Shown piece after piece: positions 21,806 through 33,203 of a DNA stretch of 64,000 nucleotides. How positions within the stretch are numbered: position 1 is the stretch's first letter; the number at the start of each line of letters is the position of its first letter. Source of the DNA: Echinarachnius parma (taxonomy: Eukaryota; Echinodermata; Echinoidea; Clypeasteroida; Echinarachniidae); contig JBAMJV010003058.1 of NCBI GenBank assembly GCA_037951105.1, positions 1 through 64,000 of the forward strand. The letters run 5' to 3'. Both the position numbers and the translations under genes were made by a program. Below the pieces are notes generated by a model. It searched no databases, was not told the DNA's origin, and saw only the letters and a list, made by a program, of their open reading frames with translations.

Positions 21806-22928
21806 AATTTATGTGTATGTGTTTATGTTTAAACATTATATATGTGTTTATTTGTGTGCATTTTTGTGAGTGTGTGTCTAGATGTGCATGCATGCGTGTG
21901 TTTGTATTTAACCAGGTTTATTATAGGAGGCAGAGCAGAAAGTAAAGATGCCAGATACATTATTATATTTAGTCAAATCATACATTTGTGTCTCATAATT
22001 ATTTTGGCAAGGACTAATCTGAATATCGCTGAAGAACATGCAGGGGCACTACAGACATGTAAAGGTTATGCATAGGGAGCTTTTTTGACTTGTACGTTAA
22101 AAAAATTGATCTATCAAAATGTGTAACTTCTACTGTCATAAAATCAGCATATTTTAATACAGTTATTATCTTTCAAAAGTGGTTGTGAGTGCATATTAGT
22201 CATAACAAGGGTAAAATATGGTGCCGTTCTTTTCTAGGCGTCTTCAAGTTCAGTAAAAACAGTCCACAAACCACAAGGGTACAGGTTGTTCATCAAGTAC
22301 ATCAGGTTGGTGACATTTTGAAGTTGACACTGATACAGGATTCAAATGATGTCAGAAACAATAATCACTTTGTAGTCTAACTATCAGGCTCATTTCTTTC
22401 CTATTCTGAATCTTTTTATCAAGGATTATTTTTCACCCTTTTACCAAGTTAAACGTAAATTAAACCTGTTGCGTCACAAATCTGATTGAGTCACGTTGAT
22501 AGTGCTTAACCAAAATACATTAAGTATTTGTTGTGTGAACATCAAGCACGGAAAAAAGGCATTCATCATCTTATGAATGATAAGATGTTTACAAGACCTC
22601 TTCACTTATTGTGGATTAAAATTCCCAGATTTCCATAGGCAATGGCCATAGGAACGATATGCTACTTGGAACACAATGACATAAGAGAGTTATGAATGTT
22701 AATCTGCAGAATTAGAAAATATCAACAGCGCCACCTCTTGTTTGTATCAGAATAGTTTGGCTTGGGTCTATGTCGTTACTTGCTTGGTCTACACTCATTT
22801 GGTCTACGTCTCATTATGTCTACAACATGATGCCTAAAAATTCGATTTCTCCAACTCCAATTTTAAACCTCAAGCATACTTTTACCCTTGTCCCAAACCT
22901 TATTACCCTATTCTTGTTGCCTAATCTT

Positions 22929-23310
22929 AAAGGGATCTAGTAACCTTTTTGACATATGCAAAAACTGATGAAGGGTTGATACAAAATGTATTTCTGTGAT
23001 ATGCTCACTGAGTGATGTGTGAAAATTATATGGTAAATTAGTGTCGTAATATGACAGAGTAGTGGAATTAAAATGCAAAGTGATATGTACTAACTCATTG
23101 TACTGACTTTGTACCAGTTTAATATAATTATCCAGTAGATAATTATACATCTAAACACTTCAATCATACGTATCTTTATAACGGAAGAGAAATTTTGAAA
23201 ACCGAATGCTGTACCATGCTTCTATTGGTAATATGGATACAATGAGGTACGAGAGAACAATTATAGTTCTAAGTAAGATTTGTGGATTTGGACAATGTTA
23301 CTAGATCCCT
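22929..23310. mobile_element. MITE-like repeat, first of a tandem pair
   Basis: Ends AAAGGGATCTAGTAAC and GTTACTAGATCCCTTA form short inverted termini. The interior (for example ATAATTATCCAGTAGATAATTAT and CATGCTTCTATTGGT) recurs in direct orientation at 23435-23790. No gene. Confidence 0.65.
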
Positions 23311-23434
23311 TAGCCCTAAAAAGGCCGGGCGTTTTGAGGTCTTTCTACGGTCGGGGAGGGGGGGGGGGGGCATCATGCCCCTCCCCCCTCTCGGCCGTAT
23401 GAAGACCTCAACTAGCCCAGCATTTTAAGGGTTA
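23311..23434. repeat. G-rich hairpin between the two repeat copies
   Basis: CTTAGCCCTAAAAAGGCCGG on the left mirrors GCCCAGCATTTTAAGGG on the right, and GAGGTCTT/AAGACCTC pair further in. The loop holds a run of G at 23350-23368 followed by a C-rich stretch, so the whole block folds back on itself. It is probably a small inserted element. Confidence 0.6.
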
Positions 23435-23790
23435 AAGTAACTTTGTTGACATAATACAAAAACTTATGAATGGTTGATGAGATGTGTGATTTTATATATT
23501 CACTAAGTGATGTGTGAAAATTCTATGGTAAATTGAGTGTCATATGACCGAGTAATGAACGAAAAATGCAAAGTGTTATTCACTAACTCATTGCACTGAC
23601 TTTGTACACAGTGATAATTATCCAGTAAATAATTATTAATCTAAACACATCAATCATACGTATTTTTATAACGGAAGAGAAATGTTGAAATACGAAAGCT
23701 CTGCCATGCTTCTATTGGTTATATGAATAGAATGAGGTATGTAAGAATCATGCAATAGAGTTCCAAGTAAATTTAAGGATTACTAGAACC
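23435..23790. mobile_element. MITE-like repeat, second of a tandem pair
   Basis: Direct, more diverged copy of 22929-23310, sharing for example AGTGATGTGTGAAAATT and ATCATACGTAT. Its termini are degraded. Confidence 0.6.
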
Positions 23791-23875
23791 ATTTAGCGTC
23801 TAAAATCAATTTCTGGAACCACATGTAGACAAGATGGGTGTAGACTCACAAGTATACAACTCTGGCTTGAGCCCC

Positions 23876-24091
23876 ATAGAGTACCGAAGTGTGACGTCAG
23901 AGCTATTCATTGCCATGGGTAATGGTTCTAAACAATGTCAGGCAAGCAATTAATTGGTGATTTAGCGGTTGCTAAGAAGGCAATCGTCCAGCTCCGACCG
24001 ACTACAAAATGCCAGTATGAAAGGACAAGTTGTTTAGAACCATTACTATGCCATAACAAAAGCATGTGACGTCACTACTTCGGTACTCTAT
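23876..24091. mobile_element. MITE with ATAGAGTACCGAAGT termini
   Basis: Left ATAGAGTACCGAAGTGTGACGTC is mirrored on the right by GACGTCACTACTTCGGTACTCTAT. Interior pieces (GGTTCTAAACAA and TTGTTTAGAACC) also pair, giving about 216 bases of fold-back, probably with TA targets. Confidence 0.7.
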
Positions 24092-24659
24092 AATAAGAGA
24101 GTTGTAATTCTGTACAATGAGAACATTTAAATAGCGCCACCTCGTGTTTGTGACTGAACATCTAGACCATGGCTAGGCCATTTGATGTCAATAAAGTATA
24201 GTAGAGCAATAGACCAGTCCAATTACATACAGTGTTGCCAATAGAGTTGGAATATACAGTATAATATATTTTTTAGATCCAACTTCATTAGACTTAGTAT
24301 AATGACTATGTAATGTGTCCAAACTACAGGTACAATGAATGGTTGCATACATTTGCATTGATTAACTAAGCCTTTTGTTTGGAGCTTTGGAAGGCAGGAC
24401 ATTTGATGATTGGCCCCTTTCCATCTCCAAAGCGTATATCCAACAAGTCATCGTTATGGGTAATTTCTCAGAGTCGGCTGTAAATCTTTCAACTAAAATT
24501 GGCACAAAGGCTCTATATAGGCCATACTCCGTCCAACGCCATTGGCTGCAGGCCAAACAATGCTTGTACCCCACCAGGAATGGATGTCAACAAGCAATGT
24601 CCTCTATTTCGTTGGACGGGCAGGTTACGGTTTGTAAAATCCTCAAACGTCATGGAGAG

Positions 24660-25289
24660 GGGGTCAATTAAGGCCACGGGAATTTCTAGGACGTCCACGA
24701 TTGACCACCAGGATGGATGATCGTAAACTGCTTAACCTGTGCCGTAGAAACCGGAAATTCCAAAAAGGAGTCTTCGCCGTCTATGACGAAGACACTACGT
24801 AATCAACGCATTCCGCCAAACTGTACATCGGAGATCGCTCTAACATGGTCACCGAGCAAGACAAACTACCAAGTGTTGACTTAAACCATGCAACACAGAT
24901 TTACCGGACGTCCCTGGACTAGGGAGTACAGAAGATTGCAGCTTGGACACTAGTAATATGTCATCTTAATGGATAAGAACCATAATATCCTCGACCGAAC
25001 AGATTGAAGACAAAGGGTTCGTCGATCACAAAACAATTTGAGGTTGTGACGGCCCGATGGTGGTATGGGCAGGTATTAACTATGGCTGTAAAACACCACT
25101 GGTGGTGACAGATGGAAATGTCGACGCCATCGTCCGCCGGGACATTCTGTATAATTGCTCTCCCAAACGCAAGAAGGCCCCACGGAAACCATTTCCGGCT
25201 GCAAGACGACAACGCTAAACCCCAGAGAGCAGCTGCAGTTAGATAATTTCTTGATGAGAAGGGGTTGCTTCAGTTACCATGGCCTGCTT
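24660..25289 (+). pseudogene. Tc1-like transposase, 5' piece
   Basis: Fragments in shifting frames match the Tc1 transposase plan. GRPR starts at 24689 and is followed by DDRKLLNLCRRNRKFQKG (N-terminal DNA-binding part). Later come WAGINYGCKTPLVVTDGN at about 25060 and DNAKP with the second catalytic aspartate at about 25207. FLDEKG and LPWPA follow close to the right edge. Several stops and frameshifts make it non-functional. The reading is cut after the LPWPA codons by the fold-back element at 25290 and resumes at 31655. Confidence 0.8.
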
Positions 25290-28200
25290 CCCAGCTAGCC
25301 ACTTGACGTCGTGCCGATGTCATAAGTTGTTGGCCGGATGTCGGCTTATCGCGGTTGGCTCGAGGTTAAAATGTCCGCCAGCACAACATCGTAACTACGT
25401 CATTTTTGTGATATATTGGCACAACGTCAATTTCCGACAATGGCCCAACATCATCTCATGACATTGGATCTACATAACATTATGATGTCGGCTCGAGGTT
25501 AAAATATCCGCTAGCCCAACATTGTCACGACATCATTCTGTGATGTTGGCCCAACGTCAATTTCCGCCAATGGCCCAATAAAAATCGATTCGACATGAAT
25601 ATGACATCTCAATGATGACGCCATAGCGATATTCTGCCGATGTCAACCTCTGGCAGCTATGAAACAAGTCGGCAAATGGTCATAAAATTGATGTTGCGCC
25701 AATGTCAATCGTCCGACATTAATATGACATCTCATACATGACGTCGGGCTAATATCGCGCCGATGTTGGAAGTGGTATCAATTTAAGAGGTCGCTTAATG
25801 GTTGTGAAAGTAATGTCGGGACAATGTTATTAATTGAACATCAATATGATATCAACAATATGATGTCAGACCGATATCCCGCCGACGTAAGAACATAATT
25901 CAGCATTGAAACCACTCGGCAAATGGTCAGCAAATTGATATTACATCGATGTCAATAGTCCGACATGAATATGACATCTTCAATTTGACGTCGACCTTAT
26001 ATCGCGCCGATGTTGGAACTGGTATCCTTTTAAGAGGACGGTAAATGGTTGTGAAAGTAATGTCGGGACAATGTTATTAATTGAACATCAATATGATATC
26101 GACAATATGATGTCAGGCCGATATCCCGCCGACGTTAGAACATTCAGCAATGAAACAACTCGGCAAATGGTCATAAAATTGATGTTGCGTTGATGTCAAT
26201 AGTCCTACATGAATATGCCATCTCATGAATGACGTCGGGCCAATATCGCGCCGATGTTGGAACTGATAGCAATTTAGGAGGTCGGTAAATGGTTGTAAAA
26301 TTGATGTTGTGCCGAGGTCAATGATTAGACATAAATATGACATCTCCATCTCCATGATGACGCCATAGCGATATCCTGCCGATGTCAGCCTCTGGCAGCT
26401 ATGAAACAAGTGGGCAAATGGTCATAAAACTGATGTTGCGCCAATGTCAATAGTCCGATATGAATATGACATCTCATAAATGACGATTTATTATGTATGC
26501 ATGGTGTACGTATCACGAACTCGTGTGGGAGGGATTCAAAGTTTGACAAAAAGTTGACATTTGTCTGTTAATTATGCACTTTTACCAATACCTATATACT
26601 CACTTTCCTCTAATTCTTAGGAAGCACAACGGAATAACCCTTTTAGCCACCTGACATTGTGACAACGTTGGGCAGATGTAAAATTCGTTGTAAGAGGACG
26701 TTGGGCCTACATTAAACATGCGACGTAAAAATGTCCGCCAGCCCAACATCAGCGCGGCGGTTTTTTTTTAATGCTGACCCAACGTAATTTTGCGATTTCG
26801 GCCCAACATCAATTATTGACAATGGCCCAATGTCAGTTCTAACGTATGCCCAACGTCGATTCCTGACGTTGAGAGAACATCAAGTTCTGACGTTGGCCCG
26901 ACGTTAAAATGTCCGCCAGCCCAACATCGTAACCACGTCATTTTGTGATATTGGCCTAACGTCAATTTCTGACAATGGCCCAACATCAACTCATGACATT
27001 GGCCCAACATAACATTATGATGTGGGCTCGAGGTTAAAATGTCCGCTAGCCAAACATTGTCACAACATCATTCTGTGATGTTAAGCCAATGTCTATTTCC
27101 GACAATGGCCCAACACCGAATCCTGACATAGGAGAGATATACAATTCTGATGTGGGCTCGACGTTAAAATGTCCGCCAGCCCAACATTGGCCCAATGTCA
27201 TTTTGTGATGTAGGCTTACCATTAATTGTTGGCACTGGCCCAATGTCAGGTTACCCAACAAAAGGCCAACATCAAATTCTGACGTTGGCCCGACATTAAA
27301 ATGTCCGCCACACCGACATTAGCCCAATGTTATTAATTTAACCTCAATATGACATTTCAATTATGACGTCACACCGATATCCTGCCGATGTCAGAATTAG
27401 CAGCAATAAAACAAGTCGGCAAATGGTCATCGAATCGATGTTGCACCAATGTCAATACTCCGACATGAATATGACATGTCAAATATGCCGTCGGGCTAAT
27501 ATCGCGCGAATATCGGAACTGGTAGCAATATAGAAGGTAGGAAACAGGTTGTAAAATTTATGTCGGGCCAATGTCATTACTCCGATATAAATATGAGACC
27601 CCAAATATGATGTCGGTCCGATATTGTGCCGATGTTAGAACTTGTTAGCAATTTAAGAGTTCTGTAAATGGTGTTTAGTTTGATGTCAGCCTGATGTAAT
27701 TTATTAGACATCTATACTATGACGGCAAACATATATTCCGTCGAAGACAGAACCTTCAGCAACGGAACAAGTCGGCAAATGGTAAAATTAATGTCCTGTC
27801 ATTAATCCGTTATAGATATGATAAATGGTCATAAAATTGATGTTGCGCCGATGTCAATAGTCCTACATGAATATGACATCTCATAAATGACGTCGGGCTA
27901 ATTTCGCGCCGATGTTGGAACTGGTAGCAATTAGAGAGGTCGGTAAATGGTTGTGAAATTGATGTCGATTTATTAAGGAGACAAAAATATGAAATATCAA
28001 TTCTGACGTCGAACCGAAATCCTGCCGATGTCAGAATGGGCAACAATGAATCAACTCGGCTTATAGTCATTAAGTTGATGTTGAGCCGATGTCAATAATC
28101 CGACATGAATATGACATGTGCAATGTGACGTCGTGCTAATATCGCGCCGATGTCGGATATGATGGCAATTTACGAGGTCGGTAAATGGTAGTAAAATTGA

Positions 28201-31200
28201 TGTCGGTCCGATGTTATTAATTAGACATCAATGTGACCTCTTTAATATGATGTCAAGCCGATGTAAGAACTTGCAGCAATGACACAACTCGGCAAATGTT
28301 CATTAAATTGATGTTGTGGCGACGTCAGTGATTAGAAATGAATATGACATCTCAATGATGACGCCATAGCGATATCATGCCGATGTCAGAACTGGCAGCA
28401 TGAAACAAGCCGGCAAAATGGTCGCCAGTTCCGACATCGGTACAACATTGACCCAACGTCATATTTGAGCTGTCATATTTATGTATATTTAATAACATAA
28501 TCCCAACATCAATTTTACAACCTTTAACCAACCTCTTAATTTGCTACCAGTTCCAACATCGGCGCGATATTAGCCCGACGTCATATTTGAGATCTCTTAT
28601 TCATGTCGGATTAATGACATGGGCACGACATTAATTTAATGACCATTTGCCGACTTGTTCCATTGATAACGGTTTTGACATCGACAGGATAATGGTTTGA
28701 CGTCATATTTCAGATGTCTAATTAATTACATCGGCCCGACATCAAATTAACAACCATTTATTATAACGACCTCTTAATTTGCTAGAGCTCTATCATCGGC
28801 ACACTGTCGAACCGACGCCATATTTTAGATGTCATATTTATGACGGATTAATGGCAGGACATTAATTTTACCATTTGCCGACTTGTTCCGTTGCTGAAGG
28901 TTCTGTCTTCGACGGAATATAAGTTTGCCGTCATAGTATAGATGTTTAATAAATTACATCGGGCTGACATCAAACTAAACACCATTTACAGAACTATTAA
29001 ATTGCTAACAAGTTCTAACATCGGCACAATATCGGAACGGCATCAAATTTGGGGTCTCATATATTCATGACGCAGTATTGACATGGGCGCAACATCGATT
29101 TGATGACCATTTGCCTACTTGTTTTATTGCTGCCAATTCTGACAGCGGCAAGATATCGGTGTGACGTTATAATTGAGATATCATATTGAGGTCCAATTAA
29201 AAACATTGGCCCTGCATTAATTTCACAACCATGTACCGACCTCTTATTTTGCTACCAGATCCAACATCATCACAATATCGGACTGACGTCTTAATAGAGA
29301 TGTCATATTTATGTAGGAGTAATGACATCCGCCCGACATCTATTTAACAACCTTTCACCCTCCTTGAAAATTGCTATAAGTTCCGACATCTGTGCGGTAT
29401 AGGCCCAAAGTTGTATTTGAGTTGTCATATTTCTGTTCAATTAATAACATTGGCCCAACATAAATTTCACAACGTTTTACCGACCTCTTAAATTACTACC
29501 AGTTCCAACATCGGGGCGATAGAAGGCCGATTTTATATTTGAGATGTCATATTCATGTCGAATTATTGACATCGGCACAACATCCATTTAACATCTATTT
29601 AATGATTAGTTACATTGGTGTCATTTATGACATCGGCAGGATATCGCTTTAGCGTCATAATTGAGATGTCATATGTATGTCCAATAAAAAACATTGGTCC
29701 GACATCAATGTTACAATGTTATTTACCGACCTCTTTAATTGCTACCAGTTCCAACATCGGCGCGAAATTATCCCGACGTCATATTAGAGATGTCAGAATA
29801 TTGACATAGGCTGAACATAGGCTGAACATAGGCTGAACATCGATTTCATGACTCTTAAATTGGTATCAGTTTCGGCATTGGTGCGATTTTAGCGCGACGT
29901 TTTATTTGAGACGTATTTTTTCGTCAGCTTTATGACATCGGCACGACATTCAACTACAACCATTTTCCGACTTATTTAATTTTCAAAACCTCAAACTTAA
30001 ATTCGACGTTGGCGAAATGTTGGCGCGACGTCTGTTTGCCGACCACGATCTTGCCGACGACCTGCCGACACCGGTCCGACGTCAGTTAGCTAGCTGGGTA
30101 CTTATAATATTTTTGTTAACTTGCTTTGAGAATCTCTAATGAATTGCATTTCGTTTAATCGATTACAAACATTAGTAATTCAAAAGTAAAGAAAAAGAAG
30201 TATTGCTATCGGGCAATTCATGATCGATTATAAGCGATCGTAAGTGAAATGAAAATTTTCGATTTTTGGAATCATTTATATTAAAAAATATACTTGTGTC
30301 ATGTCCTTGCTGCTGTATATAATTTATAAAGATATATAAGAATATAAATAACACATGTAAATAGTGTTATGAATATAATTTGAAGGTGGATTATTTCAGA
30401 TTCAACGCTCTGAAATTACTAACCATTACAAAACATACATGCTAAGAAGAGGTGTATATATATTATACCGATTGCGACATGTGTTTGTAGGACGATAGGA
30501 TGATAGGTTAGGATTAGGCAATAGGACGGTGTAGGAATAGGATATGTATACAATTATGATTTATGAATGTGTGTAAAGGTTAAACAAAGTACATGGAGCA
30601 AACGTGGAATCTATGCATGTCTTCACATTTCTTTTTACGTTTTGATGTTGGTCCTACGTTGGCCATTTGACATTGGGCCATTGTCAAATTGTGATCTTGG
30701 TCCAGCATCAGAAAATGACGTTGGGCCAATGTTGGGTTAGCGGACATTCAAACGTCGGGCGAACGTCAAGATTTGATGTTGGGCAAACGTCAAGATTTGA
30801 TGTTGGGCCAACAATAAACAATAACGTTGGGCTAATGTCGGGCTGGCGGACATTTTAATGTCGGGCCAACGTCAGAATTTGATGTTGGACCAACTTCAGG
30901 ATTTGATATTGGGCCATTGGCGGAAATTGACGTTGGGCCAACATCACAGAATGATGTCGTGACAATGTTCGGCTAGCGGACATTTTAACCTCGAGCCGAC
31001 ATCATAATGTTATGTTGGTCCAATGTCATGAGTTGATGTTGGGCCATTGTCGGAAATTGACGTTATGCCAAAATCATAAAATTACATAGTGACGATGTTG
31101 GGCTGGCGGACATTTTAACGTCGAGCCCACATCAAAATTTGATATCTGTCCTATGTCTGGATTCGGTGTTGGGCCATTGTCGGAAATTGACATTGGCTCA

Positions 31201-31654
31201 ACATCACAGAATGATGTCATGACAATGTTGGGCTAGTGGACATTTTAACGTCGAGCCCACATCAGAATTTGATATCTGTCCTATGTCTGGATTCGGTGTT
31301 GGGCCATTGTCGGAAATTGACATTTGCTCGACATCACAAAATGATGTTGGGACAATGTTGGGCTGGCGGACATTTTAACGTCGGCCCAACGTCAGAACTT
31401 GATGTTCTTTCAACTTCAGGAATCGATGTTGGGCCTACGTTAGAACTGACATTGGGCCATTGTCAATCATTGATGTTGGGCCGAAATCGCTAAATGACGT
31501 TGGGCCAGCATTAAAAAACGACGCCGAGCTGATGCTGGGCTGGCGGACATTTTAACGTCTCGGTGACGTCGCATGTCGCATGTTGGCCCAACGTCCCCTT
31601 ACAACGAAAATGACATCGGCCCAACGTTGGCACGACGTCAGGTGGCTAGCTGGG
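25290..31654. mobile_element. Giant fold-back element built from tandem repeat units
   Basis: The ends are inverted copies of CCCAGCTAGCCAC(T/C)TGACG, continuing to GTCGTGCC, about 26 bases with one mismatch. The flanking TT at 25288-25289 and 31655-31656 may be a target duplication. The left arm has two unit types. One is about 130 bases and marked by AATGTCCGCCAGCCCAACAT (for example 26907, 27037, 27167). The other is about 245 bases and marked by CGGCAAATGGTCATAAAATT. From a centre near 28430 the right arm runs through the same units in reverse complement (markers at about 30842, 30971, 31101, 31230, 31361). Non-repeat islands at 26480-26635 and 30099-30640, plus an internal terminus-like GCTAGCTGGG at 30089-30098, suggest a composite of related copies. 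No plausible protein is encoded. Confidence 0.85.
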
Positions 31655-31870
31655 TTCTTACCCTTATACGAGCCCTTTTGAGCATGCCTGGGATATCCTA
31701 GCTCGAGTCATCAATGGCAGAGGCAACTTTCTCCATACTCAACAATATATATTCGGGCTCTGACCAAAGAGAGGGACGAGCAGTCCTTTGACAGCGTCAA
31801 AAAGCTCGATGACAGCATCCTGCGACGTCTTCAGCAGGGGTCAGGGGTCATATTCGATATAAGTGTCTAA
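31655..31870 (+). pseudogene. Tc1-like transposase, 3' piece
   Basis: Directly after the fold-back element, the frame reads SPFEHAWDILARV, matching the Tc1 motif around the third catalytic acid (SPDLNPIEHLWD in many members). After a frameshift near 31760 it reads SVKKLDDSILRRLQQ, matching the C-terminal helix. It continues the 5' piece that stops at 25289. Confidence 0.8.
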
Positions 31871-32394
31871 TGACTGATAGACATTTGAATGTTGAACATT
31901 TTCATGAAAACAAATCCACTCCAACATTAGTTGAATGCTGACCAAAGATGTAAATTGTAACAAAATCCTTAATACTGATGTTGTTTTGCCCCCCCTTTTT
32001 TTAAAAACCGTTAATGTACACTTTGCGAAGGATATTGTACATTATTTCATTATGATATGATTTTAAGAACTTGATAAATAACTTATTGCGGTCATATATA
32101 CCATACCTATCATAAATAATTCACAGTGACATATTTAACTTCGTATACAGTTGAACAAAAATACTTCCAACTATATGGGCAACAGTGTATCCATACTGAA
32201 TGCATTTCCTGCAACACTTCCTTGAAGAAGGGGGTGCTAAGGGGGTGCTAAGGGGGCTACCCCCCTCCATACGAATCAGATTGAAATATAACCATATTGT
32301 ATATATTCTACAACATTAGCATACAAATAGAGGTTGAATATAGTACAATTATCAAATATTATTTAACTCTCTTTTAAGGTAAGTTCAAAATGTT

Positions 32395-32862
32395 AATTTG
32401 TAGGGAAACCCTCTCCCAAATTCATACCTATTCACCAGAGCGTATGCGATTATTTTGCTCTTTATACAAATATGTCTTTGTTTCTTCCTTTTTGCCTTCC
32501 CAAACGGAAGCTGTGTATGGTAATTACAATTTTGATGTTAGATCGAATACGTGCATCTTAGCCGGTCAGTGGTACACTACAACAAACATGATAATTTAAG
32601 CAGTAACTACTCCGCGTGTGTCTTTATGCTACATTGCAAAATTGTGAGGAAAATTAACCGTATAACTTTAGAAAACCTTTCTCTATCTAATTTTGGAGGG
32701 TTTCAAAAGCTGCGACATCATCTTATCTGTGGATACTATTACAACCAAATCAGAGCATTACTTTGACATAGAAGGAAGTGGTTTTTGATAAGAAGAGAGA
32801 CTGCAACAAGTTAGAGCCCTACACCAAAGTTGTTTTTGTGCTTCAATAAGCTTGGAATATGT
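32395..32862 (+). other. Probable non-coding first exon of TRIM-3, ending at a GT donor
   Basis: GCTTGGAATAT/GTGAGTTT gives a donor GT at 32861-32862. With the acceptor at 33198-33199 the intron is 339 bases. Sequence after the donor (for example TTAGAAATGCGTGCTATGGATT) is shared with the start of the TRIM-4 intron. The exon start is not visible; its left edge here is only indicative. Confidence 0.55.
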
Positions 32863-33203
32863 GAGTTTTCTTAATCTTTATAGTGAACATGTTACTATGA
32901 GGAACTACATTCAATATTTATATTATAATATTTCTGATTAGAAATGCGTGCTATGGATTGCAATAATCTTCGGCAACATATCAATTGAATATCTACATAT
33001 ACATGTATATGTTTTTTCTGGGGTGAAATGCATACTAATTCATAATAATATAATTAATTTTGATAATACTGTTCTCATATTTGACAGGTAGATTAGCTCG
33101 TAGGAATGTTTTTAGTTTTATCTATGACAAACATTTCTATCAAACAATCATCACTTATGAACTTTTTCCTTTTAATCTTTATGTGCCTTTTTTTTACAGA
33201 GCC

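Larger units (their letters stand above)
20150..24227 (+). repeat. TRIM-2/TRIM-3 intergenic unit homologous to duplicates A and C
   Basis: AT-rich DNA colinear with 7470-9790 and 36280-38640, but with more substitutions and indels. Landmarks are the 'GAATCAATGTGYCATACAGA' block, the GT microsatellite and the 'GCCACCTCkTGTTTGT' block. It contains the small elements listed separately. No protein-coding gene is seen. Confidence 0.7.
24230..32187 (+). mobile_element. Dead Tc1/mariner-type transposon, split by a fold-back element
   Basis: Termini are CAGTGTTGCCAATAGAGTTG on the left and, read inwards, CACTGTTGCCCATATAGTTG on the right, flanked by TA at 24228-24229 and 32188-32189. The same target is empty in paralogous DNA near 46466 and 46785 (AATTACATATyCAyATT). 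Without the 6365-base insertion the element would be about 1.6 kb, the usual size of a Tc1-like transposon. It carries a decayed transposase in two pieces. Confidence 0.85.

Noticed and set aside
24362-24720. Open frames on both strands at the start of the Tc1-like element
   Set aside because: They do not match the transposase order in frame; the recognisable coding signal starts only at about 24660-24689.
25290-31654. CRISPR array or centromeric satellite
   Set aside because: Repeats are degenerate, mirrored around a centre and bounded by terminal inverted repeats inside a transposon; there are no uniform spacers, and the genome is animal.
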